Source of the DNA: Aggregicoccus sp. 17bor-14
GTDB lineage: Bacteria; Myxococcota; Myxococcia; Myxococcales; Myxococcaceae
Length of the DNA stretch: 64,000 nucleotides
Assembly (NCBI RefSeq): GCF_009659535.1
Contig: NZ_VJZZ01000004.1
Span: forward strand, 1 to 64,000
Direction: 5' to 3'
The notes under the pieces were generated by a model. It saw only the letters and a list, made by a program, of their open reading frames with translations. It had not been told where the DNA came from and searched no databases. The position numbers and the translations under genes were made by a program. This document shows, piece after piece, positions 8,828 through 21,100 of this stretch (within the stretch, counting starts at the first letter, position 1; each line of letters starts with the position of its first letter).

Positions 8828-9928
8828 CTACGGGGTGCGCTTGGGCACCACGAGGCCGCTGGAGAGGCGGCGCAGCACGCGGCGGCGCTGGCGGCGCTTG
8901 TAGAGAGCGTGGGCGTTCTCCCCCTCCTCGTTCTGGCGCGCCGTCTCCACGTCCACGATCTGGAACTCCACCGACGTGAAGACCACGCGGCCCTTGCGCG
9001 GGCGGCGGTCGCGCTCGGGCGGCGGCAGGTATGCGTCCATGCGCACCGGCACGTCCACCACGAAGTTGAGCACCTTGTAGGTGTGGCCCGAGAAGGGGTT
9101 GCCGCCGCTCGCCTCGCGGTCCTCGTAGTCGAGGTCCAGGTGCAGCTGCTCTACGTACTCGCGGAAGTGCGGGTGGTCCTCGAGCAGCCCCTTGAAGGAG
9201 ATGAGCGTGTTCTCGGTCTGGCCGGGGACGACGGTGTGGAAGGGAAAGAGGCGCTGGGTGAGCGCGTAGAGCACCGGGAGGATGTCCGCGCGCGTGCGGG
9301 TCACGATGCGAAAGCGCGTGCGATCGTAGACCTGCGCCGCCACGTGCTCCTTCTTCGCGAGCAGCTTGGTGATGATGGACTCGCGCGTCTTGATGCTGTC
9401 CGCGAACTCCACGATGGGCAGGCCCTTGAGCTCCAGCTCCTTGGCCACCTTGAGCACCTTGCTCGTCACCAGCTCCGCGAGCTCCACCTCGGAGACGGGC
9501 AGGCGGAAGAGCAGGTCGCGCCCCTCGATGTGCTGGATGACGTGCATCACCTTGAGCACGATGCACGCGATGCGGCGGTACTTGCGGTCTCCCCCCACCC
9601 CGCTCGCGTAGAGGAAGAGATCGTGGATCTCGCCCGGGTTGGCCACCGCGTCCGCCACCCGGTACCCGAAGGTGCGGCGCAGGTACTCCACCGCGTCCGC
9701 GAGCACCTGGCGCGCCCACGCCTCGTCCGCGGGGCGCGTGAGATCCAGGAGGCAGATCTTCAGGAAGCGGTCGACCTCGTCGCGCTCCTGGAAGTGCATG
9801 CGCCGCCACTCGATGACCGAGCCGCCGCGCAGGATGAGCCGGATGCGCTCCAGCTCCTTGAGGCCCATCTCCTCCACGCGCCGCACGGGCAGGTCCGGAA
9901 GCCGGGGGATGAGTGAGGCGGGTCGCAC
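8828..9928 (-). CDS. Conserved protein, probably TIGR04552 family
   Basis: 366 residues from a GTG at 9928; the ATG at 9868 (346 residues) is the alternative start. The N-terminal motif LERIRLILRGGSVIEW and general layout fit what I remember of TIGR04552, a family of unknown function found in myxobacteria, but I could not check this. The middle of the protein (residues about 215-290) has DRTRFRIVTRT, then LYALTQRLFPF and a later YVEQLHLDLDYED. This is reminiscent of the (p)ppGpp synthetase fold but lacks clear catalytic signatures. The C-terminus is Arg-rich. It lies downstream of gltJ on the same strand, separated by a hairpin. Function unknown. Confidence 0.75.
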   Translation of the reverse strand: MRPASLIPRLPDLPVRRVEEMGLKELERIRLILRGGSVIEWRRMHFQERDEVDRFLKICLLDLTRPADEAWARQVLADAVEYLRRTFGYRVADAVANPGEIHDLFLYASGVGGDRKYRRIACIVLKVMHVIQHIEGRDLLFRLPVSEVELAELVTSKVLKVAKELELKGLPIVEFADSIKTRESIITKLLAKKEHVAAQVYDRTRFRIVTRTRADILPVLYALTQRLFPFHTVVPGQTENTLISFKGLLEDHPHFREYVEQLHLDLDYEDREASGGNPFSGHTYKVLNFVVDVPVRMDAYLPPPERDRRPRKGRVVFTSVEFQIVDVETARQNEEGENAHALYKRRQRRRVLRRLSSGLVVPKRTP

Positions 9929-9980
9929 GGGCGCGGCTTGTAGCCGAGCAGGGCCGCCAGGGAAAGTGGCGTCCCACGCA

Positions 9981-10017
9981 CGAAGGCCCCCTCGCCAGGC
10001 AGGTGAGAGGGCCTTCG
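9981..10017 (-). terminator. Inverted repeat downstream of gltJ
   Basis: CGAAGGCCC (9981-9989) pairs with GGGCCTTCG (10009-10017), extended by inner CTC/GAG pairing. It lies 28 bp past the gltJ stop. No T tract follows, so it may be a weak terminator or an mRNA-stabilising hairpin. Confidence 0.5.
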
Positions 10018-10044
10018 GTATGCTGCGGTGCGGCGTACTTCCCG

Positions 10045-11967
10045 TCAGAGCGTGAAGGGGAAGTCGATGGGATCGCCCTGCACGCGGTGCTTGGGGAAGG
10101 TCCAGCTCTTGATGAGGCCGCTGAAGCAGGTGGCGGCGTAGCTGCCCTTGAACTCGTCGCTCTGCACCGCGACGCCCGAGGTGCGGCCGTTGGTCTGGAT
10201 GGTCCAGCGCATCACCATGCGGCCGGTGAGGTCCGGGTGGCGCTTGAGGTGCTCCTCGCGGCACTTGCCCAGCGCAGGCTTGCTCGCGAGCACCACGGCG
10301 ACGATGTCCGACTGGCCGAGCCGCTCCAGCACGTCACCGCTGCCCGGCGCGGGCGGCACGTAGGTGGAGGAGCTCTTGCGCGCGGGCGCCTGGGCCTCGG
10401 GCTCCTTGCGGGCCTTCTTCGTCTCGAACAGCTCGTCGAAGTCGTCGTCGCCGTCCGCGCTCTTCGAGGAGGCGGAGGCCGTGCGCGTGGGGGCCTTGGG
10501 CTCCTCGGCCGGCTTCGGCGGCGCCTCGGTGCGCGTCGAGGAGGCGTGCGCGGTGCGCTCGCGGCGCGGCGCGGCGGCGACCGTGGCCGGAGGCTCTGCG
10601 CGGGCCACGGGGGCGCTCGGCGCGGCATTCGTCGGGGCCGGAGGCTGCACGGCGGGCGGCGTCGCGGTGGCCACGGCGGGCGGCGTCTGCGCGGGGGTGG
10701 CGGCCGGCGCGGTCGCAGCGGCCGGCGGGGGCGCAGGCGGCGGGATGACCGCGGCGACCGGAGGCGTCACGGGACGCGGCGCCTCGGCGACGGGCGCGGC
10801 GGGAGGCGGCGCGGAGGGCCGGGTGAGGGCGTAGATGCCGCCTGCGGCAGCGCCCGCGGCCACCAGGGCACCGAGCGCCGCGGCGAGCACCACCTTGCGA
10901 TTGCCACCGCGCGCGGGCGGCGGCGGCGTGTACGTGGGGTACACGGGCGCGGGCTGCACGGTGGGCAGCCCGCGCGTGGCGTAGGAGGCCGCGTCGTCGA
11001 GCACCGGAGGCGCCACGGGGAGGTGCGGCGAGGTCTCCGCGGTGGAGAGATCCAGCAGGCCGGGCACCGCGGGCTGCAGCACCGGGCGCTGCGGCTGGGC
11101 GGAGGGAACGCGCGGCGGCGGCTTGCTGAGCGCCTCGTTCTCCTCCTTCACCAGCGAGGCGAGCATGCTCGCGGCGGAGGGCTTCCAGCCGCTGCCGCTG
11201 GGCTCCTCCGCGGGCGCGCCTGCGAGCACCGGCGCCTCGGAGCGCACGCTCCTCATCACCCCGCCCGCGTTGAAGGCGGACTCCACCGGCACGTTGACCA
11301 CGGCGGCAGGCGCCTGCGCCACGGAGGCCGGGGCCACGATGACGGGGCGCGCGGGCCGGGGCGCGAGCACGCTCGCGAGCTCGGGCACGTCCGAGAGCGG
11401 GAGCCAGTCCGCGAAGCCTGCGCGCCAGCACAGGCTGTCCGCGCCCACCTCGCCGCGCTCCCAGTGATCCTTCACGCGCTCGAGCGTGAGCGGGCCCACC
11501 TGCTTCTCGTCGATGGCGACGAACCAGTCGTGCTGCGCGGGGTTCTCCGCAGCGGCCGCCGCCTCCTGCAGCCTGCGCGCGGCGTCCATGTCCATCACGC
11601 GCGTGCTGTCCAGGTCCTCCTCGGCAGGAGGCGGGGGCGCCGGCATGCGGTGGGGCCCGGAGTTGAGCACCGAGTCGAACACGGCGCCGATCTCGTCGTC
11701 CTCCACGCCGCCGCCGAAGAGGCCGCCCGGGGGCGGAGTGCCGGTGGCCGCGGGCATGCCGCCCGGGGGCGTGCGGTCCGCCGCGGGAGGCGCGGCGGCG
11801 GGCGCCTGGGCGTCGCTGCCCTCCTCCTCGCGCGGCGCCACGGCGCCTGCGGGACGCACGGTGATGACGTGGCCGCACTTCTTGCAACGAACCTTGACGC
11901 CCTTGGCGCCAACCTTGTCGTCGCTGATCATGTACTGCGCGCGGCAGCTGTCGCACACGAAGCGCAT
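10045..11967 (-). CDS. gltJ: Adventurous gliding motility protein GltJ (AgmX-like)
   Basis: 640 residues. Domains in order: zinc ribbon with Cys 5, 8, 28 and 31; Pro/Ala-rich linker; GYF-type domain (about 147-195, DWFVAIDEKQVGPL); long disordered linker; one membrane helix (about 358-381); Pro/Ala-rich periplasmic linker; and a TonB-like AgmX/PglI C-terminal domain (about 543-640). In Myxococcus xanthus GltJ is an inner-membrane component of the gliding complex. Its cytosolic part contacts the polarity GTPase system (MglA, MglB) and AglZ, and its periplasmic arm reaches toward the outer membrane. It is the last gene of the cluster, 143 bp after gltI. All key cysteines are present. Confidence 0.9.
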   Translation of the reverse strand: MRFVCDSCRAQYMISDDKVGAKGVKVRCKKCGHVITVRPAGAVAPREEEGSDAQAPAAAPPAADRTPPGGMPAATGTPPPGGLFGGGVEDDEIGAVFDSVLNSGPHRMPAPPPPAEEDLDSTRVMDMDAARRLQEAAAAAENPAQHDWFVAIDEKQVGPLTLERVKDHWERGEVGADSLCWRAGFADWLPLSDVPELASVLAPRPARPVIVAPASVAQAPAAVVNVPVESAFNAGGVMRSVRSEAPVLAGAPAEEPSGSGWKPSAASMLASLVKEENEALSKPPPRVPSAQPQRPVLQPAVPGLLDLSTAETSPHLPVAPPVLDDAASYATRGLPTVQPAPVYPTYTPPPPARGGNRKVVLAAALGALVAAGAAAGGIYALTRPSAPPPAAPVAEAPRPVTPPVAAVIPPPAPPPAAATAPAATPAQTPPAVATATPPAVQPPAPTNAAPSAPVARAEPPATVAAAPRRERTAHASSTRTEAPPKPAEEPKAPTRTASASSKSADGDDDFDELFETKKARKEPEAQAPARKSSSTYVPPAPGSGDVLERLGQSDIVAVVLASKPALGKCREEHLKRHPDLTGRMVMRWTIQTNGRTSGVAVQSDEFKGSYAATCFSGLIKSWTFPKHRVQGDPIDFPFTL

Positions 11968-12110
11968 CGGTCCCCTGCTGAAGCTCGTAAAAGTCGGCGG
12001 AAAGCCTGAGGAAAAATCGTAGAGGGGGGCCCCAGGGGGGTCAAGGAGACTCCCCCGGGTGCCGCCTGCTCGGATGCTGGGGCTGACACAGCCCTGTGGA
12101 CGCGCAGGCG

Positions 12111-15100
12111 CTACTTGCGCACCAGCACCTCCACGTGCGTGCCCACGGCCACGCGCAGGTCACGCAGGTCCTCGCTCACCGCGAACACCATCGCGTCGCG
12201 CAGCTTGGTGCGCGGGCTGAGGCGCTGGCTGCTCGCCGTCTCCGCCATCACCATGCGCTTGACCGGCTCGAGCTCGCCGGCGGCGAAGAGGCCCGCGCGC
12301 ACCGCCGTGAGCTCCGCGCCGTCCAGGTACTGGCGCACGTCGTCCGGCGTAGCGGTGGGCAGGTACTCGCGCGCGAGCCGCGCGAGCGCCGCGCGCGCGG
12401 GCTCGGGCAGGTGCTTCTCCAGCAGCTTGCGCTCCGCGTCCACCGCGCGCGGGTCCGCCGTCACGCGCAGCGGGCCCACCGCGAGGCTGAGCGCCGCCTG
12501 CAGCACCGCCTCGAGCCGCTCGGGCGCGAGGCGCTGGCTGAACGCGAGCTCGGGGCGCACCAGCGCGAGCGCGCGTCCCAGCAGGTAGTGCACCTCGCGC
12601 GTGCCCTGCTCCGCGAAGAACTTCCCGCCCACGCGCACGCAGGGGGGCTGCGTCTGCAGCACCTCCACATTGACGAGCGGCTCGGGCACCGGCTCGTTGC
12701 TGCGCTTGCCCAGGCGCTCGCGGGTGGCCACGAGGAAGGGCGAGTACAGCTCCACGCCCTCCATGCCGAAGAGCCGTGCCACCGAGCGGTAGTGGTGCAC
12801 GTGGTACTCCTGCGCGCTGGCCACGTCGATGCGGTGCTTCTTGGGCACCACCTGGTAGTGGGTGAAGGGCGCGGCGTACAGGTGCCCCACCTGCTCGAAG
12901 AGCATCCCCATCAGCTCGGCCAGCGGCCCGCGCACCTTGGGGTGCAGGAGGTGGGTCTGCCAGAGCCTGTCCGTGAGCGGGCGCTGCGCCACCTCCTTGC
13001 GCTGGGCGTAGGGCCCCAGCTTGGTGAGGATCTCGCGCTCGTCCTCGCCGGGCTCGCCGATGAGGCCCGAGACCACCTGGGCCGCCATCCACGCCCCGTC
13101 GTAGTCCTTGCGCAGCGCGCACAGGCGCACGAGCTGGCTGCACACCTTCTTCGGGTCCTTGGTGCCCGGCAGCGCGCGGCGCAGCGCGGCGATCGCCTCG
13201 TCCTCCTTGCCGGCGATGGCCCCGGCGATCTCCGCGTAGGTCTCCTGCACCGCGGCTTCGTCCGGCAGGCCCTTGGACACCACGCCGTAGGCGGCGAGCG
13301 CCCCCTCCGGGTTCTTGAGCACCTGCACGTAGAGGTCGCCGAGCGCGCGCCACAGCGCCATGCGCGCTGCGTGCGTCTCGGGTCCCTTGGGGATGCGCCC
13401 GAGCATCCGCACGTAGTTCTCCTCGAGCACCTTCCACTGCCGCGCCCCGCCCAGCAGCGCCTCCAGCGCGCTGAAGGCCTCGACGAAGCGGTGGTCCAAA
13501 TCCAGCGCCGCGTTGAAGGCGGCCGCCGCCCCCTCCACGTCCTTGAGCTCGTCGCGGCGCAGCTCGCCCAGCGCGAACCACACGCGCTTGGCCTTGAGCG
13601 GCTCGGCGGCGAGCGCGGGCAGCGCGAGCATGCGCTCGAGCACCTCCGCCGCGCGCGCCCCCTGCTTCGTCTCGCGCAAGAGCACGTAGAGCGCGTCGTT
13701 CACCTCGAGCCGCTCGGGCTCGAGCTTGAGCGCGCCCACGTACGCGTCGATGGCCATGTAGGGGTCCTCGAGCTTCTCGCGCGCGAGCTGCGCGAGCTCC
13801 AGGTACACCTGCGCCCTGGCCTCGCCCTCCAGCACGTTGACCAGCTGCTGGCGCAGCTCGGCCGAGCGATCGTAGCGGCCGGCCGCATCCATCAGGCCCA
13901 CGAGCGCGCGCAAGGAGGGCTCGTGGCCCGGGTCCAGCGCGAGCGCCTTCTCGAAGTGGTTCTGCGCGCGGTCCGCCTGCGCGAGCGCGGCGTGCACGTC
14001 ACCGAGCTGCCAGTAGACCTCCACCACCTCGAGGTCCGTGAGGTCCTCGCGGTGGTGGATGAGGATGGACTGGTACACCTTGAGCGCGTCCTCGTAGCGC
14101 TTGGTCTGCACGAGGAGGTTTCCGAAGCCCTCGAGCGCCGGCAGGTACGTCGCATCCAGGCCGTAGGCCTTCTCGTAGGAGGCGAGCGCCTTGTCGCGCC
14201 GGCCCAGCTTCTCCGCCACGTAGCCCAGGCGGTAGAGCTGGCGGCACAGCTCGGAGGAGAGCTGCGCCTCCGGCTCGCTCACGGCGCGCTCGGCCATGCG
14301 GCGCACCACGATGTCCAGCATCCCCTCCGCGGCCTCCCAGTTCTCGCGCGCGATGTACGTGTCCGCGAGCGGGCGCGCCGCCTCCAGCGCGTCCGGCTGG
14401 TGCTTGAGCGCCTCCTCGTAGAAGCCGGCGGCCGTGTCGCGGTCCTCGCGCGTGTCCTGGTGGTAGCGCGCCACGTCCAGCAGGGCGCGCGCCTTGGCCT
14501 CGGGGTCCTCGGTCTGGCGGGCCTCCTGCAGCAGGGTCTGCTCGTAGCCGGTCCAGTCCTGCTCGGCCTCCTGGATGCCCTTGAGGGCGCGGATGGAGGG
14601 CAGGTAGCCCGCGTCCAGGCGCAGGGCGTGCTCGTAGGCGGCGCGCGCGCTGGCGCGGTCCATGAGCATGTCCTCGTTGATCTTGCCCATGCGGTGGAAC
14701 AGCTCCACCGCCTCGGGCGCTTCGCCCGCCACGTCCGCCTCGCGCTGCAGCATCTCGAGCGCGAAGGGCCAGTTGCCGCTGCGCTCGTACAGCTGCCCCA
14801 GCGCGTGCAGTGCCGGGCGGCAGGCGGGGTCGATGGCGAGCGCGCGGTCGTAGCTCGCCACGGCGCGGTCCGCGAGCCGCAGCTGCTGGTGGAACACGGT
14901 GCCGATCTCCACGCACAGCTGGGCCTGCTCGGCGGGGTCGGCGGTGAGCGCGAGCTGGCGCTCGTAGGCGCTCACCAGGTCCTCCCAGCGCTCCTGGCTG
15001 CGGCGCAGGCGCACCAGGGTGCGCACGGCCTGCAGGTTCTGCGGGTCGATGGAGAGCACGCCCTCCACGCACGCGTCCGCGTGGGCGAGGTTCCGGTACT

Positions 15101-18100
15101 TGTCCTCCCAGATGGCCGCGCTCTTGAAGAGCACGCGCACCTTCTCGCGGTAGTCGGGGCTGAGCTCGAGCTGGCGCTCGTAGATGCCGAGCAGGTCCGC
15201 CGGCTGGTCCAGCTTCGTGTGCAGGCGCTCGAGCGCCTCGAGCGCCTCGCGGCTGCCCGGGTCGAACTCCAGCGCCTGGCGGTAGGAGGCGATGGCGGCC
15301 TCGTCGTCGCCCAGGTCGCGCTCGTACACGGAGGCGACCTCCACCTGGATGCTCGCGCGCTCCTCCGGCGTGGCCGCGAGGTCGCGCGCGCGCAGGAGCG
15401 TGGTCACGACGTCCGGGAAGGAGCGCTCGCGGCGGTAGAGCGCGGTGAGCACGCCCAGCGTCTCGGCGTCCGGCTCCAGCTCGAGCGCGCGCAGCAGCGC
15501 CGCGGCCGCCTCGGTGGGCTCCTCGGCCTGCTCGTCGTAGACGCGGGCGATCTCCCTCAGGATGGCCTTGCGCGCCTCGATGGAGGGCGCCGCCTCGAGC
15601 TTCTGCTCCAGCGCCACCACGTACTCGCGCGCCTGGCCGCGGCGCTGGAACATCCCGGCGAGCGTGTCCAGGGCGGTGGAGTTGGTGGGGTCGAAGTCGA
15701 GGATCTTGCGCAGCGCGGCCTCGGCGGCGTCCGAGTCGTCCAGCTTGCCGTCGTGCACGCGCGCGAGCGTGATGTAGAGGCGCTCGGCGAGCGGCCCGCG
15801 GGGCAGCGCGTCCGCCACCTCCTCGTACACGGCCGCGAGCTCCTCGTGGCTGCCGGTCTCCTCGGCGAGCCGCTCCACCTCTTCACGCAGCGAGTCGTCC
15901 GCGGCGCTGATCTGCAGCGCGCGGCAGAGGGCGAGGAAGGCCACGTCCTTCTGGCCCAGCCGCTCCTCCTGCACGCGCGCGAGGTCGCGCAGCGCGGCGA
16001 GCTTCTCCTCGTCGGTCACGAGGTGGGGCACGTAGCGGTCCACCACCTGCGCGTAGGCGCGCCAGTCACCCTGCTGGCGGTAGAGCTGGCCTGCGCGCTC
16101 GTAGGCGCGGCGGTGCGCGGGGTCCAGCTCGAGCACCTTCTCGAGCGCCCCGGCGGCGAGCTCGGGCTTGCCGCCCTCCCCCTGCCACAGGTCTGCGACC
16201 GCGAAGTGCGCGGCCACCGCCTGCTCGCGCTCGTCCGCCGCCAGGTGCACCTGCGCCTGCAGCTCGAGCGCGCGCACCGCGTCGTTGAAGGCGCGAAGGC
16301 CCGTGAACAGCGCCTGCACCCGGGTGAGCTCCGCGACGGCGTGCGGCTCCACCTCGAGCGCGCGGCGCGCCGCATCCAGCGACTCCTCGCGGCGCCCCAG
16401 CTCCGCGAGCACCTCCGCGAGGCGCAGGCGCAGCGCCTTCACCCCTTCCGCGGACTCCTGCAGCGGCACCAGCCGGCGCAGCACGGCGACGAGGTCCTCG
16501 CGCTTCTGCGTCTCCTCGTAGAGGTCGCGCAGCGCCTCCAGCGAGGCGCGGTGGCGCGGGTCGCGGTCGAGCGCGGCCTTGAAGAAGGGCACCGCCTCCT
16601 CGGGCTTGCCCTGCAGCCGGTAGAGCACGCGGCCGAGGCGCTCGTTGAGGCGCACCGTCTCGCGCGGGTCCAGCGTCTGCGCGAGGCGCGCGGAGAGCAG
16701 GGCCTGCAGGTCCTCGGGGCGGCTCGCCCGCTCGTAGAGCCCCTCGAGCGCGGTGAAGGCCTGCTCGTTGCGCGGGTTCTTCTGCAGGAGCTCCCGGTAC
16801 AGCTCGATGGAGCGGCCCACGTCCGAGAGGCCCGCGGCGCTGACCTCGGCCATGCGCGCGAGCACCCGCTCGCGCTCGTGGCCACTCACGCGCTCGCTCT
16901 GCAGCTTGAGCACGTCGTAGAGCTTCTGGCTCGCGCCGGCGGCCTCGTAGAGGCTCTCCAGGCGGCGCGCGGCGGCGAGGTGGCCGGGCTCGAGCGCGAG
17001 GATCTGCTCGAGCGCGCGCGCGGCGCGGTCCGGCTGCTCGAGCCGCTCGTGGGCGAGCTGACCCAGGCGGAAGAGGAAGCCCACCTGGTCCGCGGGCTCT
17101 GCTGCCGAGGCCACCTGCGCATCCAGGATGCCCGCCAGCTCCGGCCAGGCCTCCAGCTGCGCGTAGAGGCGGTCCAGGGCGGCGAGCGCGCGCGGAGAGG
17201 TCGCGGCGTCCGTCTCGCGGGCGCGCTCGTAGAAGCCCACCGCGCGCTCGGGCTCGGCGAGGTGGTCCTCGAGCAGGCCGCCCAGCGTGAGGCACACCTG
17301 CGCCACGTCCGCGGGCTCCGCGAGCCGCGGCAGCGCCTTCTCGTACTCTGCCGCGAGCGCGTCCCAGGTGCCGGCCGCGTCCGCCGCGCCCTCCAGGCGC
17401 TTGCGCAGGGCCGCGTCGTTGGGGTCCTCCCCGAAGGCACGGAACAGCGCGAGGAAGGCGAGCTCGGGCTCACCCTGCGCCTCGCGCAGCGAGGCGAGCT
17501 CGCCGAGCAGGCTCTTGCGCTCGAAAGCGTCCGTGGACACGCCCACGCGCGCGTCGATGAGCTGGGCGAGCCGCGCCCCCTCCCCGCTCGCGCGCAGCGC
17601 GGCGGCGAGGGTGTCGAAGGCGAGCAGGTTCTGGGGCTCGCGCGAGAGCAGCGCCTCGAGCCGCGCGAGGCTTCCCGCGTGCCGCGGCTCCTCGGCGAGC
17701 ACCTCGCCGTAGAGGGCGAGCGCGCCGGTGCGGTCCATCAGCTTGCTCTCGCGCACCACCGCGAGCCGGTAGCGCAGCTCCTGGGCCTCGGCGCCGGTGA
17801 CGACCGCGAGGCGGCGGCTGAGCACGTCCGCGAGCTCCGGCCAGCGCTCCTGCGCCTGGCACAGGGCCTCCATGCGCGCGAGCGCGGCCGCGTCCTGCGG
17901 CCGGTGCTCGAGCAGGCGGCGGAAGGTGGCGAGCGCCCCCGCCACGTCGCGCAGCTGCGTCTCCTGCAGGGTGCCGATCTGGAACAGCACCGCGGCGCGG
18001 CGCTCCGGCTCCTCCACCACCGCGAGCTGGCGGCGCAGCACCTCGAGCAGCTCCTGGGGCGTACCCTGCGCGCCCACCAGGCGCGCCACGCTGTCCAGGC

Positions 18101-21100
18101 CTTCCGCGTCGCTGGGCTTGAGCTCCAGCACGCGCCGCCACGAGGCGAGCGCGGCAGTCCCCTCCCCCAGGCTCGCCTGCAGCTGCGCGAGCGCGCGGAA
18201 CAGGCGCAGGCGCGCCGCGTCGTCCGAGGCGCGGGGGGCGACCTCCTCGAGCACCGCGCCGAAGTCCTCGGCCGCGTCCGCGCGGTCCACGAGCTCCAAG
18301 CACAGCTCGAGCGAGCGCGCGTCGTCAGGCACCTCGCGCAGCGCGCGCGTGGCGTAGAGGAAGCCCAGCTCCGCCTCGTTCAGCGGCCCCGCGTAGGTCT
18401 CGGCGATGCGGCGCTGCAGCGCCGCGCGCTCCTGCGCCACCGTCTCGGTGCCCACGCGGGCCTCGAGCATCTGCACGAGGCGCAGGTGGTCTCCTCCGGA
18501 GGCGAAGAGCGGCTCGAGCGCCTGGGCGGCCGCGCCGCGCAGGGCGCTCTCCGAGCGCGCCATCTCCTCGAGCGCGCCGACGGCGCCCGGGTGCGCCTCG
18601 CGGTGCGCGAGCACCTCCTGGTACAGCTCGAGCGCACCGCGGGGATCTCCCAGGCGGGTGAGCTTGAGGCGGCCGAGCCGCACCCGCAGCTCGCTCGCCT
18701 CCTCCTGCGCGCTGCGCGAATCGGCGAGCGCAATCTCGCGCTCCAGCAGCCGCGCGAGCTCCGGCCAGCGCTCGGACTCGCCGAGCACCTTGTCCAGCAG
18801 CTTGAGCGCGTTCGCGTTGTCCGGGCGCAGCGCGAGGATGTCCTCGTAGGCCTGGGCGGCGAGCGCCTTGTCCAGGAGCGTCTCCTCGGCGAGCGCGGCG
18901 AGCTCGAAGAGGCGGCCCACGCGCGCGGTGTCGCTGGGCTCCGCCGCCACCTGGCGGCGCATCACGTCCGCGAGCTCGCGGTGCGCGCCCGAGCGGCGGT
19001 GCACCAGGGCGATGGCCTCCAGCACCTCGCGGTCCTGCGGCTCGCGCAGGCTCACCTGCTCGAGTGCGCGCACCTCCAGGTCGTGGCGCTGCAGGCGCTC
19101 GCCGTAGAGCGCGGTGAGGCGGCGCCACAGCTCCAGCGCGAGCGGCTCGGGAGGATTGCGGTCCAGCAGGTCCTCGTAGGCCGCGGCCACCTCCTCGTAG
19201 GCGCCCGACTCGGCCGCGAGCCGCTCCAGCTCGTCGCGCACGCCGGGGGCCTGGGGCTGCTCGCTGAAGGCGCGCAGGCGCGCGGCGAAGGCGAGCGAGA
19301 GCTGGCCCAGCGACTCGCGCAAGCTCGCGATCTCCTGCGTGCGCGCGAGGCGCTCGCCCGCGGGCGCACCCGCGAGCAGCAGGTCCAGCATCTCCACCTG
19401 CTTCTTCGTGTCCCCGAGCGAGCGGTACACCGGCTCCAGCAGGCGCGCGGCCTCCAGGCGCAGCGGCTCCTCGGAGAGCAGCCGCTCCAGGCCGTACACC
19501 GCCTCGGGGTCCAGCGCGTGCCGCTCGAGCAGGCGCGCGAAGGCGGCGAGCGCGTCCTGGGCGCTGCCCTCCTTCTCCAGCAGCTGCGCGCGCCGCAGGA
19601 GGAAGCCGCGGCGCGCGTCGTCGTCGCCCGCCCCTTCGGCGAGCTGCTGCAGCACCTCGGCCTGCTCCTCGTGGCGGCGCAGGCGCGAGAACAGCTTCTC
19701 CAGCGCGAGCAGGCCCTGCGGATCCTTGCGCAGCGCGAGCCCCTGCCGGTAGCAGTCCACCGCGCGCGCGTCCTCGCCGGACTCGGCGTAGGCGGCGCCC
19801 GCCTTGAAGAGCAGCGCGGCGCGCTCGGCCGGCTCGCGCGCGAGCTGGGCCTGGGCGGCATAGACCTCGGAGAGGCTCTTCGCGTTGCGGTTGCGCTCGT
19901 ACAGATGACCGAGGCTCTCGAGCGCCTGGCGATCCTGCGGCGCGTGCGCGAGCAGCGCCTTCCAGGCGCGCGCGGCCTCCTCGGCCTGGCCGAGTGCCTC
20001 GCGCAGCTCGGCGGTGCGCCGCAGCAGCGCGAGCCCCTCGGCATCGCCCGCAGGCAGCTCACCCGCGGCCGTCTCGTACATCTCCGCGAGCACCTCCTGG
20101 CTGCCGGTCTCCTCGGCGAGCCGCTCGAGCTCGGGGCGCAGCCCCTCGCGGTCCAGCCCCGCGGCGAACGCCTTCACGGCGGACATGAAGGCGAGCGGCG
20201 CCTGGCGCATGTCCACCTCCTGGATGCGCCGCAGCTCGGCCGCGAGCTGCACGCGCTCGGCGCCCGGAGCGCCCTCCATGCGCGCCTCGCGCAGGGCCAC
20301 GCGGCGGGCGTGGTCCCCCACCTGCGCGAGCACCGGGTCCAGCACCTCGAGCGCCGCGGCGCTCATCTGCTCCCCGCCCCGCACCCAGGCCTCGAGCGCG
20401 GCGCGCGCGCCCGGGTGGGCGGGGTCCTCGGCGAGCAGCTCCTGGTAGAGCCCGAGCGCCTCGCGCGGGGCTCCGAGCCGCGTGCGCTGCAGCTCGGCGA
20501 GCCGGAAGGAGATCTCGCGCCCCTGCGGGCTCTGCCCCTCCTGGCTGCGGCGCAGCGCGAGTGCCCACGCGAGCTCCGCGGGGCTGTCCAGCTCGGCGTA
20601 GAGGCGCTCGAGGTTCGCGGCCGCCTCGCGGCTCTGCGCATCGCGCTCGGCGAGCTGCCGCCAGGCGCCCGCCGCGCTCTCCTTGTCGGTGAGGCGCTGC
20701 TCGTGCACCAGCGCCGCATCGCGCAGGCAGGCGACCTGCTCCGCGCGCTCGGGCGCGACGGCGGCGAGGCGCTCGAGGACCTCCGCGAGCGCGGCCCACT
20801 CCTCGCCCGCGCGGTGCAGGCGCGCGAGCGCACGCAGCGCATCCGCGCTCCCCGGCTGCAGCGCGAGCAGCGCGCGCAGCGCCTCCACGGCGCCGGCGCG
20901 GTTGTCCAGCTTGCGCTCCTGCAGCTCCGCGAGCTCGCGCAGCAGGCCCGGACGGGCCGCCGCGGAAGCGGCATTGCCCTGCGCGCCCCCCTCTTCGGCG
21001 AGCTCGGTGAGCACCTCGGCGTAGGCGTCCACGCACTCGGCGTCCTCGGCGGCCTGGCGCGCGGCGGAGCGCAGCGCGGGGTCCGCGGGCGCGAGGCGCA

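Noticed and set aside
12019-12056. Terminator between gltI and gltJ
   Set aside because: A G-run/C-run hairpin followed on the minus strand by a short T run exists, but the stem is short and could be chance in this composition.
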